From Bacteroidales bacterium (lineage in GTDB: Bacteria > Bacteroidota > Bacteroidia > Bacteroidales > UBA932), in the NCBI GenBank assembly GCA_017430365.1, contig JAFRNC010000001.1:372001-436000 (forward strand): a stretch of DNA of 64,000 nucleotides, given 5' to 3'. The position numbers and the translations under genes were made by a program. This document shows positions 1-8,994 of this stretch, piece by piece (within the stretch, counting starts at the first letter, position 1; each line of letters opens with the position of its first letter). The notes beneath the pieces are model-generated. The model had not been told where the DNA came from and did no database searches. It worked only from the letters and a program-made list of their open reading frames with translations.

Positions 1-855
1 CACGTCCTGGTGATGACGGCGACGCCGATTCCCCGTACCCTGGCGATGACGCTCTACGGCGATTTGGACGTGTCGGTCCTGGATGAGCTGCCGCCGGGCC
101 GCAAGCCCGTCGAAACGGTCCACTGGACGGAGAACCGCCGTGGCGACCTCTACAATTTCATGAGGCAGCAGATCGCGCTCGGCCGGCAGATTTTCGTGGT
201 ATATCCGCTCATCAAGGAGTCGGAGAAGATGGACTACAAAAACCTCGAAGAGGGCTATATGCACATCACCGAAGCCTTCCCGGCCCCGAAATATGTCACC
301 GCGGTGGTCCACGGGCAGCAGAAAGCCGAGAACAAGGCCTTCGATATGGATCTCTTCGTCAAGGGACGGGCGCACATCCTCGTGGCAACTTCGGTCATCG
401 AGGTGGGGGTGGATGTGCCCAATGCCTCGGTCATGGTGATAGAGAGCGCGGAGCGCTTCGGCCTCTCGCAGCTCCATCAGTTGCGCGGACGCGTCGGCCG
501 CGGAGCGGAGAAGTCCTACTGCATACTCATGACGGGGTATAAGCTCAGTTCCGAATCCCGTCAGCGCATCGACCTGATGTGTGCCACGAGCGACGGTTTC
601 GAGCTGGCCGAGGCGGACCTGAGGATGCGCGGTCCGGGCGATTTCGAAGGAACACGCCAGAGCGGTCTCGCCTTCGACCTTCACATTGCCGATCTGGCGA
701 AGGACTCGCCGGCCCTCGTGGAGGCACGCGAACTCGGCGAGAAGATCCTTGCCGTCGACCCTCTCCTCGAACAGCCCCGCAACCGCCTGCTCGACCACCA
801 GCTGCGTACCCTTCGGCTTGACGAATCTTTCAAGGACTATTCGAAGATTTCGTAG
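1..855 (+). CDS. recG: ATP-dependent DNA helicase RecG, C-terminal part (5' truncated by window edge)
   Basis: The last 284 codons of RecG, the helicase that remodels stalled replication forks and branched DNA. The reading frame is open from base 1, so the start lies outside the window. Visible are the TATPIPRTLA segment of helicase motif III, the second RecA-like domain with the VATSVIEVGVDVPNAS block (motif V) and the HQLRGRVGRG block (motif VI), then the family's C-terminal TSDGFELAEADLRMRGPGDFEGTRQSG region. The end matches the usual RecG end, so only the N-terminal wedge domain and motifs I-II are missing. It is followed by a structured intergenic region and not by a closely spaced gene. 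Confidence 0.96.
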   Translation, partial: HVLVMTATPIPRTLAMTLYGDLDVSVLDELPPGRKPVETVHWTENRRGDLYNFMRQQIALGRQIFVVYPLIKESEKMDYKNLEEGYMHITEAFPAPKYVTAVVHGQQKAENKAFDMDLFVKGRAHILVATSVIEVGVDVPNASVMVIESAERFGLSQLHQLRGRVGRGAEKSYCILMTGYKLSSESRQRIDLMCATSDGFELAEADLRMRGPGDFEGTRQSGLAFDLHIADLAKDSPALVEARELGEKILAVDPLLEQPRNRLLDHQLRTLRLDESFKDYSKIS

Positions 856-868
856 GCCACTTTCCCCC

Positions 869-993
869 TTTTTTGCGCTGCAACGGACGCATCAGTAGAT
901 CAGATACTTATGTAAGTTGATCCCCCTCGAAAACGGGGGGATCAACTTTCGTAAACGACTGCGAATCAGTTGTGTCCGTTGCAGCGAAAAAAA
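869..993. repeat. Nested inverted repeat (about 125 nt) between recG and pgi
   Basis: Two inverted repeats with roughly the same centre lie in the recG-pgi gap. The outer arms, 869-888 and 974-993, carry GCGCTGCAACGGAC and its complement GTCCGTTGCAGCG, bounded by a T-run and an A-run; they differ by one base at the run boundary. The inner arms, 914-926 and 936-948, pair perfectly over 13 bp (AAGTTGATCCCCC) around a 9-nt loop. Further partial pairing lies between the two stems, so the whole piece could fold as one long hairpin. There is no long U-tract after either stem, so it is not a typical intrinsic terminator. It could be a MITE-like insertion or a structured RNA. Confidence 0.7.
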
Positions 994-1075
994 GCGGGCG
1001 GCTGCGTAAGTGCACAACGATACGGCGGGGAGCGAATAAGTGGCCATGGAATGGCTCGTTTTTATATATTATTCG

Positions 1076-1083
1076 TATATTTG
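1076..1083 (+). promoter_or_regulatory. Bacteroidota -7 element for pgi
   Basis: TATATTTG matches the TAnnTTTG -7 consensus of Bacteroidota sigma-70 promoters, about 50 nt before the pgi start. No clear TTTG lies at -33. Confidence 0.6.
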
Positions 1084-1133
1084 TAAGACGCGCCCGGGCG
1101 CATGGTATGAATAATCAAAGAAACAGATACGAT

Positions 1134-2432
1134 ATGGTAAAACTCGATTTGACCGGATGTGATTCCTTCGTTGCGAAGGAACGTTTTGAACAATATGTAG
1201 AGAAGTCGCTCGCTGCGCAGAAGGTGCTCGAAGAGGAGACCGGCGCCGGCAACGATTTCCTGGGATGGCAGCATCTGCCTTCCTCCATAGGCAGGAAAGA
1301 ACTTGACGACTGCCTCAGCGTTGTGGACCGCTGGGTAGGTAAGGACATCGACCTCGTGGCCGTAATCGGCATCGGAGGATCCTATCTCGGTGCCAAGGCC
1401 GCCATCGAGGCCCTCAGCCATACTTTCGCCGCCAGTCTCGGCGGTCACGGCCCGCAGGTGGTTTTCGCCGGTGAGAATCTTTCCGAAGATTATACCGCCG
1501 AGCTTCTCGACCTGCTCCGGCTCCACAACTGCGCCTGCGTTGTGATCTCCAAGAGCGGCACTACCACCGAACCGGCCGTAGCCTTCAGGCTGGTCAAGAA
1601 TTATCTCGAGGAGACTTACGGTGTGGATGAGGCCCGCGAGAGGATTGTCGCCATTACCGACAAGGCCCGCGGCGCCCTCAAGTCGCTCTCCAACCAGGAA
1701 GGCTACAAGACCTTCGTCATCGAAGACAACATCGGAGGCCGCTTCTCGGTGCTCACTCCCGTAGGCCTGGTGCCTATCGCCCTGGCGGGCTTCGATATCG
1801 AGGCCATGGTCAAGGGAGCGCAGGATGCCGAAAAGGCGCTTGCCGAGCGCAGTGCCGACAATGTGGCGGTACGTTACGCCGCCATGCGCAACCTTCTCTA
1901 TGACGACGGCAAGAAGGTGGAACTTTTCGCCAGCTTCAATCCCAAGCTCCAGTATCTCGGCGAATGGCTCAAGCAGCTGTTCGGCGAGAGCGAGGGTAAG
2001 GACGGCAAGGGCATTTTCCCTGCATCGGTAATCTTCACCACCGACCTTCACTCCATGGGGCAGTATATCCAGGAAGGAGAGAGGATGCTCTTCGAGACCG
2101 TGATCACGGTGGAGAACGCACAGCGCGAGGTAACCATACCTTCCGATCCCCAGAACCTCGACGGCCTGAATTATCTGGCAGGCAAGCATGTGGAGCATTG
2201 TAACCGCATGGCCCAGCTGGGTACCAGGATGGCCCATATCGACGGCGGAGTGCCCAACATCGACATCCGCATGGACAGGCTCGACGAATACAATCTGGGA
2301 GCTGTCTTCTATTTCTTCGAGAAAGTCTGCGGCATCAGCGCATATGTGTTGGGAGTGAATCCTTTCAACCAGCCCGGTGTCGAAGCCTACAAGAAGAATA
2401 TGTTCAAACTTCTGGAAAAACCCGGATACTAG
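1134..2432 (+). CDS. pgi: Glucose-6-phosphate isomerase
   Basis: Interconverts glucose 6-phosphate and fructose 6-phosphate in the cytoplasm. The product is 432 aa, the shorter bacterial PGI form. Visible family blocks are VIGIGGSYLGAKAA (sugar-phosphate loop), VISKSGTTTEPA, the DNIGGRFSVLTPVG signature and the C-terminal NPFNQPGVEAYKKN block. The ATG at 1134 (MVKLDLTG) was chosen because the open frame upstream runs through the promoter and the nested repeat and shows no homology. Three bases separate its stop from the AddB-like gene, so the three genes pgi-addB-addA look co-transcribed. Confidence 0.95.
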   Translation: MVKLDLTGCDSFVAKERFEQYVEKSLAAQKVLEEETGAGNDFLGWQHLPSSIGRKELDDCLSVVDRWVGKDIDLVAVIGIGGSYLGAKAAIEALSHTFAASLGGHGPQVVFAGENLSEDYTAELLDLLRLHNCACVVISKSGTTTEPAVAFRLVKNYLEETYGVDEARERIVAITDKARGALKSLSNQEGYKTFVIEDNIGGRFSVLTPVGLVPIALAGFDIEAMVKGAQDAEKALAERSADNVAVRYAAMRNLLYDDGKKVELFASFNPKLQYLGEWLKQLFGESEGKDGKGIFPASVIFTTDLHSMGQYIQEGERMLFETVITVENAQREVTIPSDPQNLDGLNYLAGKHVEHCNRMAQLGTRMAHIDGGVPNIDIRMDRLDEYNLGAVFYFFEKVCGISAYVLGVNPFNQPGVEAYKKNMFKLLEKPGY

Positions 2433-2435
2433 CAT

Positions 2436-5330
2436 ATGAGTTTCCTGAAGGCCGTGGCCCGGCGGTTCGCGCAACGCGGATCGCTTGATCGGGTATGTTT
2501 CGTATTTCCGAACAGGCGCTCGTCCACCTTTTTCAAGAGGTACCTTGGAAAGGAGGCGGGCAGGCCTGTCTTCGTGCCTAACATACTCACTATAGACGAG
2601 CTCTTCTCGCGTATCGCCGGAGTTTCGGAAACCCCTCAGAAAGCCAGGCTTCTCTACATACTGTACGAGGAGTATATAAAACTGATGCCGAGGCCGGAAG
2701 GAAGCGACCCGGAGAGTTTCGACCAGTTCATCTACTGGGGGGACATCCTCCTCTCCGATTTCGATGACCTTGACAAATATCTGGTCGAGGTGGACAAACT
2801 CCTGGTCAATCTGCGCGACCTGAAGGAACTCAGTACAGACTACGATTTCCTCACTGAAGACCAGAAAGCGGCGATTGCCGCTTTCTGCAACAGTTTCTTC
2901 ACGGGGGGGATTCCCGGTCAAGCCGGGAATGACGGACGGGAGGTGCCTGGAGGGAGCAGGAAGAATTTCGCGGCCATATGGAATGTGCTGCAGCCGCTGT
3001 ACCATGCTTTCAGGGAATCGCTTTCCGCGAAGGGGATGGCTTACGCGGGAATGATTTACCGCTCCGTCGCCGAGTCGCTTCCCACGGCCGGGACGTTGCT
3101 GCGGGATTTCGATGAGATAGTATTCGTCGGGCTTAACGCGTTGAACAAATGCGAGAAACACCTGCTCGACCACTTCCGGAAAGAGGGACGTGCCGATTTC
3201 TATTGGGATTTCGCCGGACCCATGGTCACTGATCCCGACAATCCCGCCGGAAAGTTCCTCAAGGATAACATCAAATGCTTCCCTTCCAGGGAGCCGTTCG
3301 ACTGCCCTGCGGCCGACCCTGCCGGCCAGCGATACGAAGTGATAAGCGTCCCTTCGGCCGTGGGCCAGACGCGCAAGGCGATGCAGATACTGGAACAGCT
3401 TCAGCAGCAGGGCGAAATGGAGCATCCCGAAGAGACGGCGGTAGTGCTCCCCGACGAGAATCTGCTCTTTCCCATGCTGGGCGCCGTCCCTGAATCCATA
3501 GAACATGTGAACGTCACCATGGGCTATTCGCTCTCCGCAAGCAGCGGTGCGAGCCTTTTCCAGCTTCTGGAGCGGCTGCAGGCGGATTGCCGCGTGAAAG
3601 ATGGCGAATGTTCATTCTATCACCGCGACGTGACGGGTCTGCTCGAGCATCCGTATATAAAGGCGGCATGCGACCGGGAGTCGGTGGCGGAACTCCTCGA
3701 GCGCATGCGGACCGAGAATCTGATCTTCCTTCCCGGGAGCGGACTCGCCGGGTACGGCGGCATCCTTGCCGAAGTATTCCGCCATATCGAAGCCACTTCA
3801 GACATTCCCGGATACCTGCTCGGAATCATCGAGCAGCTGCAGCCCTTCCAGTCGGACCTCGAGCGCGAATTCCTTTTCCATTTCCACAAATGCATAGCCG
3901 ATCTTTCCGGTTCCGGTCTTCCGCTCGATTCCATGGAACCCAGGACATGGTACCGTCTGCTCATGCAATATGTCGCCATGGTCAAGATTCCTTACGAGGG
4001 AGAACCTCTCAGGGGACTGCAGATCATGGGACCGCTCGAGACCCGTGCGCTCGATTTCCGCAATGTAATAATCCTCTCCGTAGACGAGGGCATCTTCCCT
4101 TCACGGGGAGTAAGCGCCTCATTCATCCCATACAATCTGCGTATGGGCTTCGGCCTTCCGACCTACGAACAGCAGGACGCCATGTGGGCATATTATTTCT
4201 ACAGGGGAATATGCCGCGCCGAACGGGTATGGCTGCTCTACGATTCCCGCACCGAAGGCCTTCAGAGCGGGGAGGAGAGCCGTTTCATCAAGCAGCTGCG
4301 CTACCTGTACCACGTGCCCATGGTTGAGAAAGTGGCCACTTATTCCCTGGCGGGCGGCACAGCCGGCAATCCCATGTGCCGGATCGTCAAGGACGGAAGG
4401 GTGATGCAACAACTCGAAGATCTGTTCACGGGAGGCGGCAAGGGGGTTTTCTCGGCCAGTTCGCTGAACACATATCTGAACTGTCCCCTCCGCTTCTACT
4501 ATGAGTATGTCGAAGGCATAAAGGAACAGGACGAAGTGGTGGAGGATGTCGACGCAGGCCTTTTCGGAACCGTCTTCCACAAGGTCATGGAAGAGTTGTA
4601 CAAACCCTTCGCCGGCCGCAGCGTCACTCCTGATGAGTTGAAGGAGAAAACCCTTTTCGGCGACAGGGGAAAGAGGCTTGATGACATCGTTACCGAAGCG
4701 TTCGCCGCAGAGCATATCCGTGAGATCGCGGGGCAGAACCTCATCATGAAGGAACTTGTCGTGCACTTCGTCAAACGCGTCGTAGCGCTGGACCGCGCAC
4801 TTGCGTCAGGGCATGGCGGACTCCGGATCCTGGGTACAGAAAGCAAGGAATCCTGTGAGTTGACTCTTCCCGTTTCCGGAAGAAAGGTGAGGCTCTTCGG
4901 GGCCATCGACCGGCTTGACAGTTGTGTGCCTGGTGTGGAGAGGGTGGTTGACTACAAGAGCGGCACAGTGGGAAGTAAGGACAAGTGCAGGGATGTGAAA
5001 GAACTTTTCGACTCCTCCAAAGGCGAAAAGCGGCCACACATCGCATTCCAGCTCTATTTCTATGCGCTCCTGATGAACCGCAACCATCCGAAGGAGGGTG
5101 TGCGCTACGATCCGTGCATTTATTCGCTGCGTTCGATCTTCACAGAAGCCCCCAAGTCCTATACGATAGAGAAAAAGGATCTCGAAGATTATGAGCGTCG
5201 GCTGACCGGACTCATAGAAGAGATTTTCAACCCCGGACTCGACTTCCAGCCCTATTCCTGGAATGACGGAGACCCGGATAATTCCGTCTGTAAGTACTGT
5301 AATTTCAAGAGGTTATGCAACAAGGAGTAA
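2436..5330 (+). CDS. addB: AddB-like PD-(D/E)XK nuclease / inactive helicase subunit
   Basis: A 964-aa protein resembling AddB, the nuclease partner of AddA in double-strand-break end processing. The N-terminus (VCFVFPNRRSSTFFKRYL) sits where AddB has its ATP-binding loop, but no GxxGxGKT is present, so this half should be structural. The C-terminal third has the nuclease: LNCPLRFYYEY (Cys 683), GTVFHKVMEEL, FGAIDRLD, VVDYKSG, and a closing CKYCNFKRLC (Cys 952, 955, 961). The four cysteines fit the iron-sulfur staple of AddB-type nucleases. It overlaps addA by 16 nt. A palindromic DNA element is inserted in frame around residues 155-170. The symbol is by family resemblance. Confidence 0.82.
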   Translation: MSFLKAVARRFAQRGSLDRVCFVFPNRRSSTFFKRYLGKEAGRPVFVPNILTIDELFSRIAGVSETPQKARLLYILYEEYIKLMPRPEGSDPESFDQFIYWGDILLSDFDDLDKYLVEVDKLLVNLRDLKELSTDYDFLTEDQKAAIAAFCNSFFTGGIPGQAGNDGREVPGGSRKNFAAIWNVLQPLYHAFRESLSAKGMAYAGMIYRSVAESLPTAGTLLRDFDEIVFVGLNALNKCEKHLLDHFRKEGRADFYWDFAGPMVTDPDNPAGKFLKDNIKCFPSREPFDCPAADPAGQRYEVISVPSAVGQTRKAMQILEQLQQQGEMEHPEETAVVLPDENLLFPMLGAVPESIEHVNVTMGYSLSASSGASLFQLLERLQADCRVKDGECSFYHRDVTGLLEHPYIKAACDRESVAELLERMRTENLIFLPGSGLAGYGGILAEVFRHIEATSDIPGYLLGIIEQLQPFQSDLEREFLFHFHKCIADLSGSGLPLDSMEPRTWYRLLMQYVAMVKIPYEGEPLRGLQIMGPLETRALDFRNVIILSVDEGIFPSRGVSASFIPYNLRMGFGLPTYEQQDAMWAYYFYRGICRAERVWLLYDSRTEGLQSGEESRFIKQLRYLYHVPMVEKVATYSLAGGTAGNPMCRIVKDGRVMQQLEDLFTGGGKGVFSASSLNTYLNCPLRFYYEYVEGIKEQDEVVEDVDAGLFGTVFHKVMEELYKPFAGRSVTPDELKEKTLFGDRGKRLDDIVTEAFAAEHIREIAGQNLIMKELVVHFVKRVVALDRALASGHGGLRILGTESKESCELTLPVSGRKVRLFGAIDRLDSCVPGVERVVDYKSGTVGSKDKCRDVKELFDSSKGEKRPHIAFQLYFYALLMNRNHPKEGVRYDPCIYSLRSIFTEAPKSYTIEKKDLEDYERRLTGLIEEIFNPGLDFQPYSWNDGDPDNSVCKYCNFKRLCNKE
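2906..2936 (-). repeat. In-frame palindromic element, copy 1 (inside addB)
   Basis: ATTCCCGG-TCAAG-CCGGGAAT at 2910-2930 is a perfect 8-bp palindrome. Read on the minus strand, the element (CCGTCATTCCCGGCTTGACC and onward) agrees with the copy at 36560-36586 at about 25 of 28 positions. On the plus strand it encodes GGIPGQAGNDG in a stretch of the AddB-like protein that looks like a non-conserved loop. Confidence 0.75.
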
Positions 5331-8218
5331 GCATTGTCAAGGCATCTGCCGGAAGCGGAAAGACACACCGCCTCACGCACGACTACATCGACCTTCTGCT
5401 CTCGGGCGATGAGCAGGGCTACAAGCATATCCTTGCGGTCACCTTCACCAACAAGGCGACCGAAGAGATGAAATCCAGGGTCATCGAGGAACTCTACAAA
5501 CTTTCCGTCAGCGGAGATCCCGATGCCGGCCTTGCGGCGGACAGGCTGCGCCGGATGCTTCACGACTACTCCTGCTTCTCGGTCAGCACCATTGACAAAT
5601 TCTTCCAGTCAGTGATGAGGGCATTCGCCAGGGAGATAGGACAGTATGCCTCGTACAGGGTTGAACTCGATACGGAAGCTGTCCTCGACCAGGTGGTGGA
5701 CCTGATGCTCGACTCGATCGAGGACCCTGAACGCGAGACTCTGCTTAAGTGGCTGAAGGAGTACTCCTTCGACCAGGTCGAGCAGGGGGAGGGATGGAAT
5801 ATATCGCGCCCGCTCAAGAACATGGCCAAGCAGTTCCTGGACGAATCGTTCCTGTTACGCATGCGCGAGACGGGACGGGGTGACAATGTCCTGGGTGACA
5901 AGGAATCCTTGAAGGCTTTCCTCAAGAGACTGGACGGAATAATAGCTGCCTATGATAATGAAGCGGTTGCGATCGGGAAAGAAGGAATTCAGTTGCTCGG
6001 CAAGTATGGCGTTTCGCCTGACGGCCTATATCAGAAGGCGAAGGGTGCAGCCATGATATTCAAGCGTTGGTCGGAACGTGTCTTTCCGGAAAAATGTCCC
6101 AATGACAATTATATCGAAGGCGCCATAAAAGGTTTCCCAGACCCTGCGTCGCTCTCGGCGCTCTTCGACCGTGTCAAGACCCATTTCGGTGAGCCGCTGA
6201 AGCTTTCCAATACTGCCAAACTTATACGTAAGAATCTGTATCTGCTGGGTATATACGGTGATCTGCAGCATCTGCTCGATGATTATCTGCGCGAAAACAA
6301 TGTGGTTCTGCTGCAACTTTCAAACGACATCCTCAGCCGCATAATAGCGGACGACGACACGCCCTTCGTATATGAGAAAATAGGCGTCCGTTACGAGAAT
6401 CTGATGCTCGACGAAGCGCAGGACACCTCGCTGATGCAGTGGAACAATTTCCGTCCGCTCTTCATCAACAGCCAGGCTTCGGGCGGGCGCAATTTGGTGG
6501 TGGGCGATATCAAGCAGTCCATCTACCGCTGGCGCGGTTCGGACTGGCGGCTGATGCGCGACTATCTGTCGCGTGACCTGTCGCACGGCACGCTTTGGGC
6601 TGAAACGCTTTCCGAGAACTGGCGGAGCGGGATTAAGCTGATTGATTTCAACAATGGCTTTTTCAGCCATGTCGGCGATATCCTGGCCTCCGATCCGGAA
6701 CGCGCAGGGCTTGCCCCGGAAGTGCAGGCGATTTATTCGGACTGCGTCCAACAGCTCCCCGATAAGCATAAAGATGACCCGCAGGGGTATGTTAGGCTGG
6801 AATTCCTGGACCAGGGACAGGCCGCGGGGAACTCCTGGAAGGAAGAGGCTCTCAAACGGATGGTCGAGGATATCCGCGCGCTTCACGATGAAGGGTACGG
6901 CTACAAGGATATCACAGTAATCGTCCGCTGGAACAGGGAGGGCGCCCAGGTGGCACAGACCCTGATCGACGCGGGCATAAGCGTCATCACCGAGGATTCC
7001 CTGCAGATCGGCGGTTCACCCTGCATCTCGCAGCTTATGTCGCTGCTGGGATGGATGGTCGATCCCGACGATCCGGTAAATGAACTCCAGTCCAGGAATC
7101 TGAGGGAGGGCCTGCCCGAATGGAAAGCCGGTTCCCTCTACGAAACCTGCGAACAATTGCTGGGCTGCGGCATCATCGTTCACGACAGGCATGACCTTCC
7201 TTTTATCAATGCATTCCTCGACGCCGTACTTGCGTTCCAGGAGAAATACGGATCCTCCCTCCGTGCATTCGTGAAGTGGTGGGAGGATGCCGGCCACAAA
7301 CAGCCCATCTGCGCTCCGGCCGGGCAGGACGCGGTACGCGTGATGACCGTCCACAAAGCGAAGGGGTTGTCTATCGATGCGGTGGTGATACCTTTCTGCG
7401 CCGAATCCTTTGCGAACAGGGGCTGGCACCAGCCTACGCTATGGTGCAAATGCCCGGAGCAGCTTGACGGTCCGGCGCTCATCCCGCTCAAGGTCTCCTC
7501 TGCAATGAAGGACAGCCTGTTCGAAGCGGAATATGAAGAGGAACGCACCCTGAAGCATATAGATGTGATAAACACATGGTATGTGGCTTTCACGCGGGCC
7601 CGCACACGTCTGCTGATCTATGCTCCCAAGCCCGGGCCTTCTTCCAAAGGGAAGGATATCGGTCCGTCTGGCATTGAGAATACATTGTATCTTCATTTCA
7701 GGCAGAAACTCGAGGAGAATGTCTTTGAAGACGGCCGCCGTGAAACTTTCGTTCGCAAGGAGGAGACATCATCCCTCGTCGACGATCCGCTTCCGGGTTT
7801 TGTAGCGGCCCCGTCACCTGACGGCCGCCTGCGCCTGTCGCTTCACGGCGAAGATTATTTCTCCCAGGAAAAGAGCGCGCGGCGCAGGGGCATCGAGCAG
7901 CACGGTGAAATGGCCCGTGTTGAAACCGATCCCGACCTTGAGGTCCGCAGCGGCAACCGCCACTGGTTCGACGGCACTTTCCGGGTGATGAACGAAGCTT
8001 CTATCGTCACGGGAGAAGGGGAGATTTACCGTCCTGACCGTGTCCTGATATCCTCCTCAGGCGACAAGGTGATCGTAATCGACTACAAGTTCGGCGAACA
8101 GCGTCCGGCACATCACCGGCAGGTCCGGAACTATGTCAAACTGATGCAGGAGATGGGATACCCCTCTGTCGAGGGCTGGCTCTGGTACGTCACCGAAGGG
8201 GAGATTCTCCAGGCTTAG
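5315..8218 (+). CDS. addA: AddA-like UvrD-family helicase/nuclease
   Basis: A 967-aa superfamily I helicase with a C-terminal nuclease domain, the expected motor of an AddAB-type complex acting on DNA ends before RecA-mediated repair. Motif I is ASAGSGKT (residues 10-17), followed by AVTFTNKATEEMKSR (Ia), LMLDEAQDTS (II), VVGDIKQSIYRWRGSD (III), MTVHKAKGLS (V) and YVAFTRARTRLL (VI). Near the end, YRPDRVL and VIVIDYKFGEQ are the Asp and Asp-Tyr-Lys of a PD-(D/E)XK nuclease. The ATG lies inside the addB 3' end (16-nt overlap), suggesting translational coupling. It ends 2 nt from the stop of the convergent metallo-hydrolase gene. Confidence 0.88.
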   Translation: MQQGVSIVKASAGSGKTHRLTHDYIDLLLSGDEQGYKHILAVTFTNKATEEMKSRVIEELYKLSVSGDPDAGLAADRLRRMLHDYSCFSVSTIDKFFQSVMRAFAREIGQYASYRVELDTEAVLDQVVDLMLDSIEDPERETLLKWLKEYSFDQVEQGEGWNISRPLKNMAKQFLDESFLLRMRETGRGDNVLGDKESLKAFLKRLDGIIAAYDNEAVAIGKEGIQLLGKYGVSPDGLYQKAKGAAMIFKRWSERVFPEKCPNDNYIEGAIKGFPDPASLSALFDRVKTHFGEPLKLSNTAKLIRKNLYLLGIYGDLQHLLDDYLRENNVVLLQLSNDILSRIIADDDTPFVYEKIGVRYENLMLDEAQDTSLMQWNNFRPLFINSQASGGRNLVVGDIKQSIYRWRGSDWRLMRDYLSRDLSHGTLWAETLSENWRSGIKLIDFNNGFFSHVGDILASDPERAGLAPEVQAIYSDCVQQLPDKHKDDPQGYVRLEFLDQGQAAGNSWKEEALKRMVEDIRALHDEGYGYKDITVIVRWNREGAQVAQTLIDAGISVITEDSLQIGGSPCISQLMSLLGWMVDPDDPVNELQSRNLREGLPEWKAGSLYETCEQLLGCGIIVHDRHDLPFINAFLDAVLAFQEKYGSSLRAFVKWWEDAGHKQPICAPAGQDAVRVMTVHKAKGLSIDAVVIPFCAESFANRGWHQPTLWCKCPEQLDGPALIPLKVSSAMKDSLFEAEYEEERTLKHIDVINTWYVAFTRARTRLLIYAPKPGPSSKGKDIGPSGIENTLYLHFRQKLEENVFEDGRRETFVRKEETSSLVDDPLPGFVAAPSPDGRLRLSLHGEDYFSQEKSARRRGIEQHGEMARVETDPDLEVRSGNRHWFDGTFRVMNEASIVTGEGEIYRPDRVLISSSGDKVIVIDYKFGEQRPAHHRQVRNYVKLMQEMGYPSVEGWLWYVTEGEILQA

Positions 8219-8220
8219 TT

Positions 8221-8994
8221 TCAGAACTCCACCGTCAGACCGTCGATGGCGGGCTGTATGGAGAAGGGGAGGGCGGCCAGTTCCCCTGCGAGCTCAGCAT
8301 GGCGCGGGAGCATGTGGGACAGGTGCGTCAGGTAACTCTTGCGGGCACCCACCTTGCGGCATATGTCGATTGCCTCCTCGAGCGAATAGTGGGAGATGTG
8401 ATGACCACGCTTGACTGTGTTGATGACGAATATCTTCAGGCCCTTGAGCTTTTCGAATTCGCTTTCCGGGATATAGTTGGCGTCGGTCAGGTATGCGCAG
8501 TCGCCGAAACGGAAACCCAGGACAGGAAGTTTATAGTGCATCGCCCTTATCGGTATCACCGGTATGCCTTCGATATCGAATGGGAGGCTGGTGATCAGGT
8601 GGATATCCATGGCCGGAGCTCCGGGGTAAGGCTTCTCCGTAAACACATAGTAATACTCCTTCTTGAGCGACTCGAGTACATGTGATTCGCAGAAGATGGG
8701 GAAGGGACGCTGCTCCAGATAGTTGAACGAGCGTACGTCGTCCAGGCCGCCTGTGTGGTCCTTGTGGTTGTGGGTCAGGAGTATGGCATCGAGATGGGAG
8801 ATATCTTCCCGCAGCATCTGCTGCCTGAAATCGGGCCCTGCGTCAATCAGGAAGGTTTTGCCCTCATACCTTATGAGTGCGGAGCAACGCAGCCTTTTGT
8901 CGCGTATGTCGTCCGATTTGCATATGGGGCATGAACATCCTATGATGGGAATGCCCTGCGATGTGCCGGTGCCAAGAAACGTTATGCTGTTCAT
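8221..8994 (-). CDS. MBL-fold metallo-hydrolase (PhnP-like)
   Basis: A 257-aa metallo-beta-lactamase-fold hydrolase. The N-terminus MNSITFLGTGTSQGIP and cysteines in GCSCPIC resemble the PhnP phosphodiesterase group, which carries an extra structural zinc site. The metal-binding core is THNHKDHTG, with later ligands in the LTDANYI and THLSHMLPRH blocks. The natural substrate cannot be named; cyclic phosphodiesters or nucleotide by-products are typical for relatives. Its start overlaps the stop of mtaB by 4 nt, making it the last gene of the minus-strand run that starts at tamB. Confidence 0.82.
   Translation of the reverse strand: MNSITFLGTGTSQGIPIIGCSCPICKSDDIRDKRLRCSALIRYEGKTFLIDAGPDFRQQMLREDISHLDAILLTHNHKDHTGGLDDVRSFNYLEQRPFPIFCESHVLESLKKEYYYVFTEKPYPGAPAMDIHLITSLPFDIEGIPVIPIRAMHYKLPVLGFRFGDCAYLTDANYIPESEFEKLKGLKIFVINTVKRGHHISHYSLEEAIDICRKVGARKSYLTHLSHMLPRHAELAGELAALPFSIQPAIDGLTVEF

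Noticed and set aside
1062..3506. 814-codon open frame on the minus strand opposite pgi and addB
   Set aside because: Antisense shadow of GC-rich genes: no recognisable domain, and it crosses two well-supported genes and the pgi promoter.
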